Notes: a model not told the origin generated them from the letters alone. Shown: positions 52,458-62,880, counted from the stretch's first letter. The stretch is 64,000 nt of DNA from Acidimicrobiaceae bacterium (GCA_003153575.1 PLZW01000022.1:80909-144908); one strand, 5' to 3'. Numbers and translations: made by a program.

Positions 52458-53416
52458 GCGGCCGGATCGTGGTCCTCGGCGGCTCGGGCTTCCTCGGTTC
52501 CCACCTCTGCGACCAGTTGCTGGCCCGTGGGGACGACGTCGTCTGCGTCGACGATTTCTCGACCGGTCGACGGGCCAACGTCGCCCACCTCCACGACCAT
52601 GCCGGGTTCACACTCGTCGAGGCCGACATCTCGCTCGGCATTCCGGTCGAAGGATCGGTGTCGGGGGTCTGCAACCTGGCCAGCCCGGCCTCGCCTCCTG
52701 ACTACCTGGCCCTACCCCTCCAGACTCTCGCGGTCGGCAGCGAGGGCACCCGGCACGGCCTCGAGTTGGCTGCGCGCCACGGCACACGGTTCCTCATGGC
52801 ATCGACCAGCGAGGTCTACGGGGACCCCGACGTCCATCCGCAGGCCGAGTCCTACTGGGGCAACGTGAATCCGGTGGGTCCGCGCAGCGTGTACGACGAG
52901 GCCAAGCGGTTTTCGGAGGCGCTCACCATGGCCCACCACCGCACCCTCGGCACCGACGTGGCCATCGCCCGGATCTTCAACACCTACGGTCCCCGCCTCC
53001 GACCGGACGACGGCCGCGTGGTCTCCAACTTCCTGCTCCAGGCCATGCGGGACGAGCCGCTGACGGTCTACGGCGACGGGAGCCAGACCCGGAGCCTCTG
53101 CTATGTCGAAGACGAGGTTCGGGGACTGCTCGCCCTCTTCGACTCCAACCTGACCGGACCGGTGAACATCGGCAACCCGGACGAGCACACGGTGATCCAG
53201 CTGGCCCGGACGATCATCGACCTGCTCGGCTCGTCGTCCACCATCGAGCACCTCCCACTCCCGACCGATGATCCCACCCGCCGCCGACCCGACATCACCG
53301 TGGCCCGGGCCGAGCTCGGATGGGAGCCGTCCACCAGCCTGGAGGACGGTCTGCACCGTACTGCCGCCTATCTGGCCGAGGACGCGGGCATCGCCGACCC
53401 CCACGGAGTCGCCTGA
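52454..53416 (+). CDS. NAD-dependent sugar epimerase/decarboxylase (UDP-glucuronate decarboxylase-like)
   Basis: VLGGSGFLGSHLCDQLLARGDDVVCVDDFSTGRRANV, TSEVYGDPDVHPQ.SYWGNVNPVGPRSVYDEAKRFSEAL; GTGA overlap with upstream gene. Confidence 0.92.
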   Translation: MSGRIVVLGGSGFLGSHLCDQLLARGDDVVCVDDFSTGRRANVAHLHDHAGFTLVEADISLGIPVEGSVSGVCNLASPASPPDYLALPLQTLAVGSEGTRHGLELAARHGTRFLMASTSEVYGDPDVHPQAESYWGNVNPVGPRSVYDEAKRFSEALTMAHHRTLGTDVAIARIFNTYGPRLRPDDGRVVSNFLLQAMRDEPLTVYGDGSQTRSLCYVEDEVRGLLALFDSNLTGPVNIGNPDEHTVIQLARTIIDLLGSSSTIEHLPLPTDDPTRRRPDITVARAELGWEPSTSLEDGLHRTAAYLAEDAGIADPHGVA

Positions 53417-53457
53417 GCCGGTCTGGCGGGTCGGTGGCGTGAGCAGCGAGGCGCCGT

Positions 53458-53526
53458 GCGGGGTGTCGTGGTGGGCAATGTGCGGAGTGGCGAGCGGGGT
53501 GTCGGCGGGGTGTGAAGCGGGGTGTC
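53458..53526. repeat. four GCGGGGTGTC/G copies upstream of the glycosyltransferase operon
   Basis: Copies at 53458, 53494, 53505, 53517. Confidence 0.8.
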
Positions 53527-53597
53527 ATGCGGTATCGGCACCGTGGTACACAATGGGCGAGCCCCATCCCCTGGGGTCGAGTGAGGAGAGCGTGTAC

Positions 53598-54361
<764 letters not shown>

Positions 54362-54365
<4 letters not shown>

Positions 54366-55237
54366 CCGGCGGCGCCGGGAGGCGCACCGCCGCAGTGGTC
54401 GTCAACTACGAGTCCGGCCCGGCACTGGCCCGTTGCGTGGCCGACCTCGACGCCTGTGGCGTCCGGGAGCTCGTGGTCGTGGACAACGGTTCGGACGACG
54501 GTTCGCTGGCCGCGGCCAGGGCGACGATCCGGGAGCTCGAGGTGATCCTTCCGGGGGAGAACCTCGGCTACGGCGCCGCGGCCAACCGGGGAGTGGCTGC
54601 GTCCTCGTCGGAGTTCGTCCTGGTGTGCAACCCGGATCTGGAGGTCCCTCCTGGAGCCATCGAGTCGCTGGCGGCGGCCCTCGACGACGATCCGGACTGC
54701 GCCCTGGTCGGCCCCCTGATCCGCACACCCGAAGGTGACCGCTACCCCTCGGCCCGGCGGTTCCCCTCGATGGTCGACGCCGCCGGCCACTCCCTCCTCG
54801 GGATCTTCGTACCTGACAACCGCTTCACCCGGAACTACCAGCGCACCGAGCTCGAGGTCCCAGCCGGCGAGCCGCTCGTGGTGGACTGGGTTTCCGGGGC
54901 GTGCTTCCTCGTCCGCCGGACCGCATTCGAACTGGTCGGGGGATTCGACGAGTCCTACTTCATGTACTTGGAAGACGTCGATCTGTGCTGGAGGCTGGGT
55001 CGGGCCGGATGGCGGGTGGCGTACGCGACGTCGGCCGAGGTCACCCACCTGCAGGGCCGCTCCACCGACCGGCACCCGTACCGCATGATCCTGGAGCACC
55101 ACCGTTCACTGCTGCGGTTCGCGTCCCGGTCGTCGACAGGTTGGCGCAAGGCCCTCCTGCCGCCGGTGGCGGTGGGCGTGGCCGTCCGTGCCTGCCTGGC
55201 CTGCCTGGCCTGCGTGTCCCGATCACGCCAGCGCTGA
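54362..55237 (+). CDS. family 2 glycosyltransferase (rhamnosyltransferase-like)
   Basis: AAVVVNYESGPALARCVADL, VVVDNGSDDGSLAAAR, NLGYGAAANRGVAASSSEFVLVCNPDLEV, DWVSGACFLVRRTAFELVGGFDESYFMYLEDVDLCWRL. Confidence 0.93.
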
Positions 55238-55456
55238 CCGGGACACATGGGCCGACCTGCGGCTGGCTGCCCGTCGGGTCGTCGAGATGGGCGGAGGTGG
55301 GACCGGAAGGGCGGGGCTCGCCGGGGGAACCGGGAGTGGGCGGGAACGGGCTGATGTGGCGGACCCTCGGCCGCCCGTGGCGCTGCAATCGGCCACCAGG
55401 ACCCTCTGGGCTGCGACCGGAGGCACCGGGTGGACGTTGTAGGGTGTCGGTCGGTC

Positions 55457-56266
55457 ATGGCGAACAACTCGACGGGCAAGTGGGTGCAGCGCGCCGCCAC
55501 CACGGGTGGCGGCCGGACCTATCGCGGGCAGATGCCGGTCAATTGGTACGCCAGTCTGATCGTGATCTGCGTGGTCGGACTGCTCCTCGTCGGGCTGAGC
55601 CGCTATCAGCTGACCCACCGCAGCGCCTCCCCAGCAGGCCCGCCCACGACCACGCAGACCTGGTACACCGGTCTGGGCATCAACGTCTGCGGATCCTTCG
55701 AGCCGAACCTCCCGGCCAGCACCAACCAGTCCAAGACCGGCCTGGTGGCCGACGGCAACGGCGTCGTCACCGTCTCCCCGAAGAACAGCTCAGAGTCCGG
55801 GAGCAATGCCACCCTCGGCAAGTTCGTCTCTAAGTACAACGGCCTGGAGCTGACCAACTCGACTCTCAGGTACCCGGGCAAATCCACCTACACCAACGGT
55901 GATGTCTGCCCAAAGGGGACGCCCGACTCCGGGAAGCCCGGTGTCGTGATCGTCTACAGCTGGCCGAACTTCACCGCCAAGCACGGGGCCGAGACACCTG
56001 GCGACCCGCAGAACTTGCTGTTCGAGAACGGCCAGCTCATCACCATGGCATTCGTTCCGGCCAGCGCCGCCATTCCCAAGCCGCCGTCCACGGTGATCAC
56101 CAGCCTCATCACTGCCGACCAGGCCGGGCCCACGACGCCGACGACTGCGCCGACACTCACGCCGACAAGCAATCCGACATCGACCACGGCGCCGCCCTCG
56201 TCGACCCTTGCCACCACTCCGCCGACGGCTCCCACCACGACGAAGCCCGGCGGATCAAACGGGTGA
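55457..56266 (+). CDS. single-TM extracytoplasmic protein with Thr/Pro-rich tail, unknown function
   Basis: NWYASLIVICVVGLLLVGLSRYQL TM; C-terminal TTPTTAPTLTPTSNPTSTTAPPSST tail; coupled to next gene (GTGA). Confidence 0.7.
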   Translation: MANNSTGKWVQRAATTGGGRTYRGQMPVNWYASLIVICVVGLLLVGLSRYQLTHRSASPAGPPTTTQTWYTGLGINVCGSFEPNLPASTNQSKTGLVADGNGVVTVSPKNSSESGSNATLGKFVSKYNGLELTNSTLRYPGKSTYTNGDVCPKGTPDSGKPGVVIVYSWPNFTAKHGAETPGDPQNLLFENGQLITMAFVPASAAIPKPPSTVITSLITADQAGPTTPTTAPTLTPTSNPTSTTAPPSSTLATTPPTAPTTTKPGGSNG

Positions 56267-57354
56267 GGGCCGTCGTCCTGGTGGGCGGCGAGGGCACCCG
56301 CCTCCGGCCCCTGACGCTCACCGCACCCAAGCAGATGCTCCCGATCGTGGAGCAGTCCATGCTGGAGCGCGTACTCGGACACCTGGCCTCCCATGGGATC
56401 GACGAGGCCGTGCTCTCCCTCGGCTACCGCCCCGACGCGTTCTCCGACGCCTACCCGGATGGTGTGATCGGCGGGGTGCGGTCCACGTATGCGGTGGAAC
56501 CGAGTCCGCTCGACACCGCAGGTGCCATCCGGTTCGCGGCGGACTTCGGTGGCATCGACGACACCTTCGTGGTGCTGAACGGTGACGTCCTGACCGACTT
56601 CGACATCACCGACCTCGTCGGCTTTCACCGCGAGCGAGGTGCCGAAGGAACGATCGGCCTCACCCCCGTCGACGACCCGAGCAGCTTCGGCGTGGTCCTG
56701 ATCGACGAACAGGGGAAGGTCACCGCGTTCATCGAGAAGCCACCCCGCGACGAGGCCCCGACCAACCTGATCAACGCCGGCATCTACATCCTCGAACCAT
56801 CGGTCCTCGGCCGCATCGCACCGGACGTGCGCGTCTCCATCGAGCGGGAGACCTTCCCGGCGATGGTGGTCGACGGCAGGCTCTTCGCCAAGGGATCGGA
56901 CGCCTACTGGCTCGACACCGGGACACCCGACGCCTACCTCCGTGCCCACCGTGATTTCCTGAACGGCCGCCGCTCCGGACCTCCTTCGCCTGACGCCGTG
57001 GCCGATCCCGACCTCGGTACCGGGGTGTGGACGATCGGCGAGGTGGACGTCGTGGCCGGTTCGGCGGAGCGGTCTCTGATCGGACGGGGTGCGTCCATCG
57101 CCCCCACGGCCAAGGTCACGAACTCCGTGATCGGTGCTGGCTCAGTCGTCGAGGAGGGGGCGACGGTGTCCGACTCGGTGCTCCTTCCCGGTGCCCGAAT
57201 TGCCGCCAAGGCGACGGTCGACGGTTCGATCGTGGGACCCGACGCCACGGTCGGGCAACGTTGCGTGGTGTCCGGGGTGTCGGTCATCGGTGCAGGTGCG
57301 GTCATCGCGTCGGGGAGCTCGCTGGACGGCGAGCGCTACCCGTCGGGGAGCTGA
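56263..57354 (+). CDS. NDP-sugar pyrophosphorylase with C-terminal hexapeptide-repeat domain
   Basis: RAVVLVGGEGTRLRPLTLTAPKQMLPIVEQSMLERVLGHL, VVLNGDVLTDFDI; VIGAGSVVEEGATVSDSVLLPGARIAAKATVDGSIVG. Confidence 0.92.
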   Translation: MRAVVLVGGEGTRLRPLTLTAPKQMLPIVEQSMLERVLGHLASHGIDEAVLSLGYRPDAFSDAYPDGVIGGVRSTYAVEPSPLDTAGAIRFAADFGGIDDTFVVLNGDVLTDFDITDLVGFHRERGAEGTIGLTPVDDPSSFGVVLIDEQGKVTAFIEKPPRDEAPTNLINAGIYILEPSVLGRIAPDVRVSIERETFPAMVVDGRLFAKGSDAYWLDTGTPDAYLRAHRDFLNGRRSGPPSPDAVADPDLGTGVWTIGEVDVVAGSAERSLIGRGASIAPTAKVTNSVIGAGSVVEEGATVSDSVLLPGARIAAKATVDGSIVGPDATVGQRCVVSGVSVIGAGAVIASGSSLDGERYPSGS

Positions 57355-57356
57355 CG

Positions 57357-58322
57357 GTGCGGGCGCTGGTCACCGGAGGTGCCGGCTTCATCGGATCCAC
57401 GCTGGTCGACCGCCTCCTCGCCGAGGGTCACTCAGTCGATGTCATCGACGACCTGTCGACCGGATCGCTGACAAACCTGGCCGCGGCCCGGGGCATCGCG
57501 GACAACGAGTTGACGTTCCACCGCCTCGATATCCGATCGCCGGAGGTCGTGGACCTGATCGCCCGGCGGAACCCGGAGGTCATTTTCCATCTTGCCGCCC
57601 AGGCTGACGTGCGGAGGTCCGTGGCCGACCCGGTGTTCGACGCCGACGTGAACCTGATAGGGACGCTACGGATCCTGGAGGGTGCCCGGACCGCCGGGGT
57701 GTCCCGGGTGGTGTTCGCGGCCAGTGGCGGCACGCTCTACGGCGAGCCGGACGTGTCGGAGCTCCCGCTGAAGGAATCGCTGCCCCAGCACCCGCTGTCG
57801 CCATATGGGGTTTCGAAGAAGGCGGCCCTGGACTACCTGCTGGCCTACCGGGAACTGCACTCGCTCGAGTTCGCGGCACTCGCCCTGGCCAATATCTACG
57901 GGCCCCGCCAGGACCCCCATGGAGAAGCCGGCGTGGTGGCGATCTTCGCCGAGCGCCTCTTGCTCGGGGAGCCGGTCACCATCTTCGGTGACGGCGAACA
58001 GACCCGGGACTTCGTGTACGTCGACGATGTGGTCGACGGCTTCGTCCGTGCCGCCACCAAGGGCGGCGGTCTGGTGTGCAACATCGGCACCGGCACAGAG
58101 ACGTCGGTCAACACCCTCTTCCGGGAGATGGCCCGCCAGGCCGGAGTCGATGTGGAGCCCGAGTTCAAGCCTTTGCGCGCTGGCGAGCTGGCCCGGAACT
58201 GCCTCGATCCGACTAGAGCCGGGATCCAACTCGGCTGGAGCTCGTGGACCGAGCTCGGCGAGGGCACGGCAGCGACGATCGATTTCGTGCGCACCCGCCT
58301 CGAAGAGGCCGGCAAGCTCTAG
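57357..58322 (+). CDS. NAD-dependent epimerase/dehydratase (UDP-glucose 4-epimerase-like)
   Basis: RALVTGGAGFIGSTLVDRLLAEGHSVDVIDDLSTGSLTNL, SPYGVSKKAALDYLLAYRELHSLEFAALALANIYGPRQDPHGEAGVVAIF. Confidence 0.92.
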   Translation: MRALVTGGAGFIGSTLVDRLLAEGHSVDVIDDLSTGSLTNLAAARGIADNELTFHRLDIRSPEVVDLIARRNPEVIFHLAAQADVRRSVADPVFDADVNLIGTLRILEGARTAGVSRVVFAASGGTLYGEPDVSELPLKESLPQHPLSPYGVSKKAALDYLLAYRELHSLEFAALALANIYGPRQDPHGEAGVVAIFAERLLLGEPVTIFGDGEQTRDFVYVDDVVDGFVRAATKGGGLVCNIGTGTETSVNTLFREMARQAGVDVEPEFKPLRAGELARNCLDPTRAGIQLGWSSWTELGEGTAATIDFVRTRLEEAGKL

Positions 58323-58336
58323 ACGATCACGCAGCC

Positions 58337-59665
58337 TCACTTCCGGGGCCTGGCCTCCGGCGGACGGTCGATGCCCAACCCCGGTTCCTGCCCGAAGGGC
58401 GCCTGCGGCGTGAACGACCATCCGGGCTCGTCGTCGGTCGGACCGTGCCGTTCGAGGACCCACCCCTCGTAGGACTTCAACCGGTGGTGGTGGTGGCAGA
58501 GAAGGGCCAGGTTGTCGAGCGTGGTGGGCCCGCCGAACTCCATGGGCCGTACGTGGTCGATCTCCAGCCCGTAGGGCATGGAACAGCCCGGGACGACGCA
58601 GGTCCTGTCCCGGAAGACGAGGGCGGTACGCAGCTTCTGATTGATGGTCCGGCCCACGTGGCTGACGGCCTTGATGTCGCCGGCCTCGGTGAAGACCAGG
58701 CAGAGGAACGAATCGACGGCCAGGGCGGCGGCCAGGGGCACGGGAATGGGACCGTGACCGTCGAGTTCGCACAACTCGCCCGGGTCGGCCCGGCCCCGTA
58801 CAAGTGCGTCCCGGTCGACCCGGACGATCACCGAGGCCGTCGGTGGCCTGGAGACGAGGTCGTCAGCATCGGCAGGGCCGGGTCCGCCGGCGTCTGCGAC
58901 ACAGCCTCCGCCGACCAGCAGGAAGAAGGCATCGGCCCGGAGTGCGGCCTCGGGCTCGGGTGGGGGCGGTGCGGCCCCATCGGCCGCTGCCGCCCGCCTG
59001 GCCGAGCGCAGGCGGTTGGCCATGGGGACCAGGCGGGCCATGAGGGCCGCTCCCCGCTCGGGGGTGTCCTGGCCCTGGTAGTGGAATGCGCCGTCGGCGT
59101 CCGTCCAGTGCGCAAACGACCGGTTGGCGTGGATGCGCTGGGCCCTGGCCAGGGGGTCGTGCTTCGCCGACGTGGCCTTGACCCGCTGGCAGCGCTCCTT
59201 GGTAGCTCGGAGGGACTCGTGCTCCGACCCGGCGAGGAGCTGGGACTCGGCGCCGGGGTCCCAGGTGGCGGCGTCGGTGATCTCGGCGGCCTTGGCCCCG
59301 GACAGCTTGCCCGCCCGCATGGCCTCTTCGACCGAGGGCAGGGCGCTCAGGCGCTGGCCGGTCTCGAGCGTGCGCTTGGCCTGACCGGCAGAGCCGCCCT
59401 CCAAGGTGGCCAGCAGATCGGCCGGGGAGCGATGGCCCTCAGCTTCCCAGTGACCCGAGGCGGCGATCCGGGGGGCGAGGAGGGTTTTGGCTGCCACCAC
59501 GAGGCGCTCCATCCGGCAGACGTCGCCATAGAGGGCGGTGGCATCGGCCCCGAGGAGGGTGTCGGGGTCGAGGGCGTCGACGAGCGCGCCGAGACGCTCG
59601 GAGAGGTCGGCCACCTGCGAGATTAGGCCGGGGGAGGCAGGCGAAGTGGAGAGATCCGACGCCAT
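58337..59665 (-). CDS. DUF222/HNH endonuclease domain protein (13E12-repeat family type)
   Basis: C-terminal HNH: FRDRTCVVPGCSMPYGLEIDHVRPMEFGGPTTLDNLALLCHHHHRLKSYEGW. Confidence 0.88.
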   Translation of the reverse strand: MASDLSTSPASPGLISQVADLSERLGALVDALDPDTLLGADATALYGDVCRMERLVVAAKTLLAPRIAASGHWEAEGHRSPADLLATLEGGSAGQAKRTLETGQRLSALPSVEEAMRAGKLSGAKAAEITDAATWDPGAESQLLAGSEHESLRATKERCQRVKATSAKHDPLARAQRIHANRSFAHWTDADGAFHYQGQDTPERGAALMARLVPMANRLRSARRAAAADGAAPPPPEPEAALRADAFFLLVGGGCVADAGGPGPADADDLVSRPPTASVIVRVDRDALVRGRADPGELCELDGHGPIPVPLAAALAVDSFLCLVFTEAGDIKAVSHVGRTINQKLRTALVFRDRTCVVPGCSMPYGLEIDHVRPMEFGGPTTLDNLALLCHHHHRLKSYEGWVLERHGPTDDEPGWSFTPQAPFGQEPGLGIDRPPEARPRK

Positions 59666-59695
59666 GGGGACAGTGTTGCCGGGGGGTGTGACGAC

Positions 59696-59744
59696 TTGAC
59701 TCGCCAGACGAGTAAGTGCCTACTTACGGTTAGTGCAAACTTAC
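59696..59744 (+). promoter_or_regulatory. putative ArsR-family autoregulated promoter: TTGACT (59696-59701), palindrome GTAAGT-GCCT-ACTTAC (59712-59727), third half-site ACTTAC (59739-59744)
   Basis: Direct reading immediately upstream of and overlapping arsR-type gene start. Confidence 0.5.
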
Positions 59745-60050
59745 GGAGATGCGATCGGGGTCCTGGGGGACCCGACCCGTCGGGCGATCTTCGAGTTGTT
59801 GTCCGAGCAGCCGTCGTCGGTCGGTGACCTCGCGGCACTGGTACCGGTGAGTCGCCCGGCGGTCTCCCAACACCTGAAGGTCATGAAGGACGTCGGGTTG
59901 GTCCTGGACGAACGTGAGGGCACCCGACGCATCTACCGCCTCGACCCTGACGGCGTGGCGGAGATGCGGGCGTACCTGGACAGGTTCTGGCATTTGGCCT
60001 TGGCCGGATTCAAGCGACACGTGGAACTACAACGAGAGGAGTCGACATGA
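59733..60050 (+). CDS. ArsR family transcriptional regulator
   Basis: LGDPTRRAIFELLSEQPSSVGDLAALVPVSRPAVSQHLKVMKDVGLVLDEREGTRRIYRL; GTG start. Confidence 0.92.
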   Translation: MQTYGDAIGVLGDPTRRAIFELLSEQPSSVGDLAALVPVSRPAVSQHLKVMKDVGLVLDEREGTRRIYRLDPDGVAEMRAYLDRFWHLALAGFKRHVELQREEST

Positions 60051-60544
60051 GCATGACAGCGAGCACACCGGTCGAGGTGTCGATCGTGGTGGAAGCCCCC
60101 ATCGACGAGGCGTTCGACGTCTTCACCCGGGACATCGGGAGCTGGTGGCCGGCCGATCACCACATCCTCCAGGCCGAACTGGCGGAGATGGAATTCGAAC
60201 CCCGGGTGGGAGGCCAGGTCATCGACCGCGGCGTCGACGGCACGGAGTGCCGATGGGCCCGCGTGTTGGCCTACGACCCGCCGACCCGTCTGATGATCTC
60301 GTGGGACATCGCACTGAACTGGCAGGTGGAGACCGATCCCTCCCGCACCAGCGAGGTGGAGGTCCGGTTCACGTCCGAAGCCCCGGCGCGGACCCGTGTC
60401 GAACTCGTCCACCGCAACATCGAGCGCCACGGCGACGGCTGGGAGCAGATGCACGGCGCCGTGTCCTCGCCCGACGGATGGCAGGTGGGCCTCCAGCGGT
60501 TCTCGGAGCGGATCCTCAGCGGGAAAGCGGACATCCCGGCCTGA
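60047..60544 (+). CDS. SRPBCC/AHSA1-like protein
   Basis: VEAPIDEAFDVFTRDIGSWWPADHHIL...VEVRFTSEAPARTRVELVHRNIERHGDGWEQM; ATGA overlap with ArsR gene. Confidence 0.88.
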   Translation: MSMTASTPVEVSIVVEAPIDEAFDVFTRDIGSWWPADHHILQAELAEMEFEPRVGGQVIDRGVDGTECRWARVLAYDPPTRLMISWDIALNWQVETDPSRTSEVEVRFTSEAPARTRVELVHRNIERHGDGWEQMHGAVSSPDGWQVGLQRFSERILSGKADIPA

Positions 60545-60790
60545 TGCGCCTGGCCGGACCGCATCGACATCGACACGGGCGAGGCACCACCGGGCGGCGG
60601 GCGCATCAGAGACGTCCTAGGTGAGGCGACGATGCCGGCTACGCGCCGGTTTTCGATCGGTCGATGCGGCTGCGCACGCTCGCGCACCAATTGCCTGTAG
60701 TATTTGGGAGTCCACCCGCGCCGCTTCGTCTGCGCCCGGTGGTTCCCGAGGCACACTCCGGTGCTTCTCCTGTAGCCCGAAAGTGTCTCC

Positions 60791-62422
60791 ATGCCTGCTT
60801 CTGCCCCTTCCTTCGCGGTACTCGGCGTGCCCACGGACATCGTGGCCGCGCTCGATGCCAACGGCATCACGTCGCCGTTCCCCATCCAGGCGATGACCCT
60901 GCCCGACGCGCTGGCCGGCAAGGACGTCTGCGGCAAGGCGCCGACGGGGTCCGGCAAGACCATCGCCTTCGGTGTCGCCGCCATCGCAAACCTCAAGGGC
61001 AAGTCGTCGAAGCCGAAGCATCCCCGCGTGCTCGTGCTCACACCGACCCGGGAACTCGCAGCCCAAGTCGCCTCCGAGCTCCAGGTGCTCGCCGATCCCC
61101 GCGGCCTGCGGGTCGACTGCTTCTACGGTGGCGTCGGCTACGGCCCCCAGCTGAAGGCGCTCTCCAGGGGCGTGGACGTGGCCGTGGCCTGCCCGGGTCG
61201 ACTCGGAGACCTGCTCGAGCGCGGCAGCATCCGGCTGGATGCCGTCGAGATCGTCGTGATCGACGAAGCCGACCGCATGGCGGACATGGGCTTCCTCCCC
61301 GATGTCCGTCGCATCCTCGACCTGACCCCCGACGGGCGCCAGACGCTGCTGTTCTCCGCCACCCTCGACGGCGACATCGACGTGCTGGTGCGGCGCTACC
61401 AGCACGACCCGGCCCGCCACGAAATCGAAGTCGACGAGGACGACATCAACGCCGCCGTCCACATGTTCTGGCGGGTCTCCTCGGGCGACCGGGTCGAGCG
61501 GACCGGCGAGGTGGTCACCGCCAGTGGCCCGACCATCGTCTTCTCCCGTACGAAGCACGGCGCCGACCGGATCGCCCGGCAACTCGAACAGCGCGGCATC
61601 CGGACCGCCGCCATCCATGGCGACCGCAGCCAGAAGCAGCGCGAGAAGGCCCTCGACTCGTTCGTCCGCGGCTCGGTCGACTGCCTGGTGGCCACCGACG
61701 TCGCCGCACGGGGCATCCATGTCGACGGTGTCAACGCCGTCGTCCACTTCGACCCGTCGGCCGATCCCAAGGACTACGTGCATCGCTCGGGACGGACCGC
61801 CCGTGCCGGCGCCACCGGCGTGGTCGTGAGCTTCGTCACCCCCGACAAGACCGGTGCCGTCAAGAAGCTCCAGCGGGAGCTGCACGTGCCGATCGGGACC
61901 ACCGAATTCGACCTCGTGGCCATCGAGAAGGTCCTCGGTCCGCCGCCCCCGCGGCGGGTGGTCACCGAGCGCCAGCCCGACCGGGGTCGCGAGCCGTCGC
62001 CCAACGCCAACCGCGGTGGCGTGCGGGCGTCGCGCCCCTACAAGACCCGCAAGCCGGGCGGTCACAATGGCGGATCGCGCAACGGCAACGGCAACAGCAA
62101 CGGCAATGGCAACGGCTCTCGGGACGACAGCGGTGCGCGTCCGACCGGCGGCAAGCCCTCGGGATTCTCGAAGCCGGGGAAGCCGTCCCGTCCCGGAAAG
62201 CCCGGCAGGCCGGCGGGATTCGCGAAAGAGGGCAAGCCCGGACGCGCCACCAAGCCCGGGGGGTCGGGCACGCCCGGCACGCCGTCCAACCGTGGCGGGG
62301 CTCCGAGCGGGCACAAAGCCCGCGGTGCGGGGTTCGGTCCGTCGGGTGGCGTGCGAAGGGGCGGTGCCGCCGGATCCCGACCGACCAGCGGTGGCGCCGG
62401 CCGGTCGCAGCGGGGTCGGTAG
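60791..62422 (+). CDS. DEAD-box ATP-dependent RNA helicase with Gly/Asn/Lys/Pro-rich C-terminal tail
   Basis: FPIQAMTLPDALAGKDVCGKAPTGSGKTIAF, TPTRELAAQVASEL, VVIDEADRMADMG, FSATLDGDID, HRSGRTARAGATG. Confidence 0.94.
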   Translation: MPASAPSFAVLGVPTDIVAALDANGITSPFPIQAMTLPDALAGKDVCGKAPTGSGKTIAFGVAAIANLKGKSSKPKHPRVLVLTPTRELAAQVASELQVLADPRGLRVDCFYGGVGYGPQLKALSRGVDVAVACPGRLGDLLERGSIRLDAVEIVVIDEADRMADMGFLPDVRRILDLTPDGRQTLLFSATLDGDIDVLVRRYQHDPARHEIEVDEDDINAAVHMFWRVSSGDRVERTGEVVTASGPTIVFSRTKHGADRIARQLEQRGIRTAAIHGDRSQKQREKALDSFVRGSVDCLVATDVAARGIHVDGVNAVVHFDPSADPKDYVHRSGRTARAGATGVVVSFVTPDKTGAVKKLQRELHVPIGTTEFDLVAIEKVLGPPPPRRVVTERQPDRGREPSPNANRGGVRASRPYKTRKPGGHNGGSRNGNGNSNGNGNGSRDDSGARPTGGKPSGFSKPGKPSRPGKPGRPAGFAKEGKPGRATKPGGSGTPGTPSNRGGAPSGHKARGAGFGPSGGVRRGGAAGSRPTSGGAGRSQRGR

Positions 62423-62483
62423 GCGCCTCCGTTGCGACCACTGGTCGCGCCGGAATGCACCACCCAACCTCTACAGTCGGAGC

Positions 62484-62861
62484 ATGCCTTCCGACACGAA
62501 ACCCACCGTCACCATCCCCGACGGACCCCCTCCCACCGACCTGGTCATCGAGGACCTCGACCTGGGGTCCGGGGCCGAAGCCGTGGCCGGCAAGCCGGTC
62601 ACCGTCCACTACGTGGGCGTCTCCTGGTCGAGCGGCGGCGAGTTCGACTCGTCGTGGAGCCGCGATGAGCTGTTCAGCTTCCCGCTGGGTGCCGGGCACG
62701 TGATCCAGGGATGGGACCAGGGTGTGGCCGGCATGTTGGTCGGCGGTCGGCGCCGGATCACCATCCCGCCCGAGCTCGGCTACGGGAGCCGGGGCGCCGG
62801 CGGGGTGATCGGCCCCAACGAGACACTGGTCTTCGTGGTCGACCTCTTCGACGTGGGCTGA
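62484..62861 (+). CDS. FKBP-type peptidyl-prolyl cis-trans isomerase
   Basis: GKPVTVHYVGVSWSSGGEFDSSWSRDELFSFPLGAGHVIQGWDQGVAGMLVGGRRRITIPPELGYG. Confidence 0.93.
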   Translation: MPSDTKPTVTIPDGPPPTDLVIEDLDLGSGAEAVAGKPVTVHYVGVSWSSGGEFDSSWSRDELFSFPLGAGHVIQGWDQGVAGMLVGGRRRITIPPELGYGSRGAGGVIGPNETLVFVVDLFDVG

Positions 62862-62880
62862 CCGGTCAGCGGAAGAGGTC
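62841..62880. terminator. bidirectional terminator-like palindrome: GACCTCTTC arm / GCTGACCGGTCAGC core / GAAGAGGTC arm
   Basis: 9-bp perfect outer arms and 14-bp perfect inner palindrome containing the FKBP stop codon. Confidence 0.55.

Noticed and set aside
58337-59665. Mobile element or intron homing endonuclease
   Set aside because: DUF222-HNH proteins are common single chromosomal genes in actinobacteria; no flanking repeats or interrupted gene seen here
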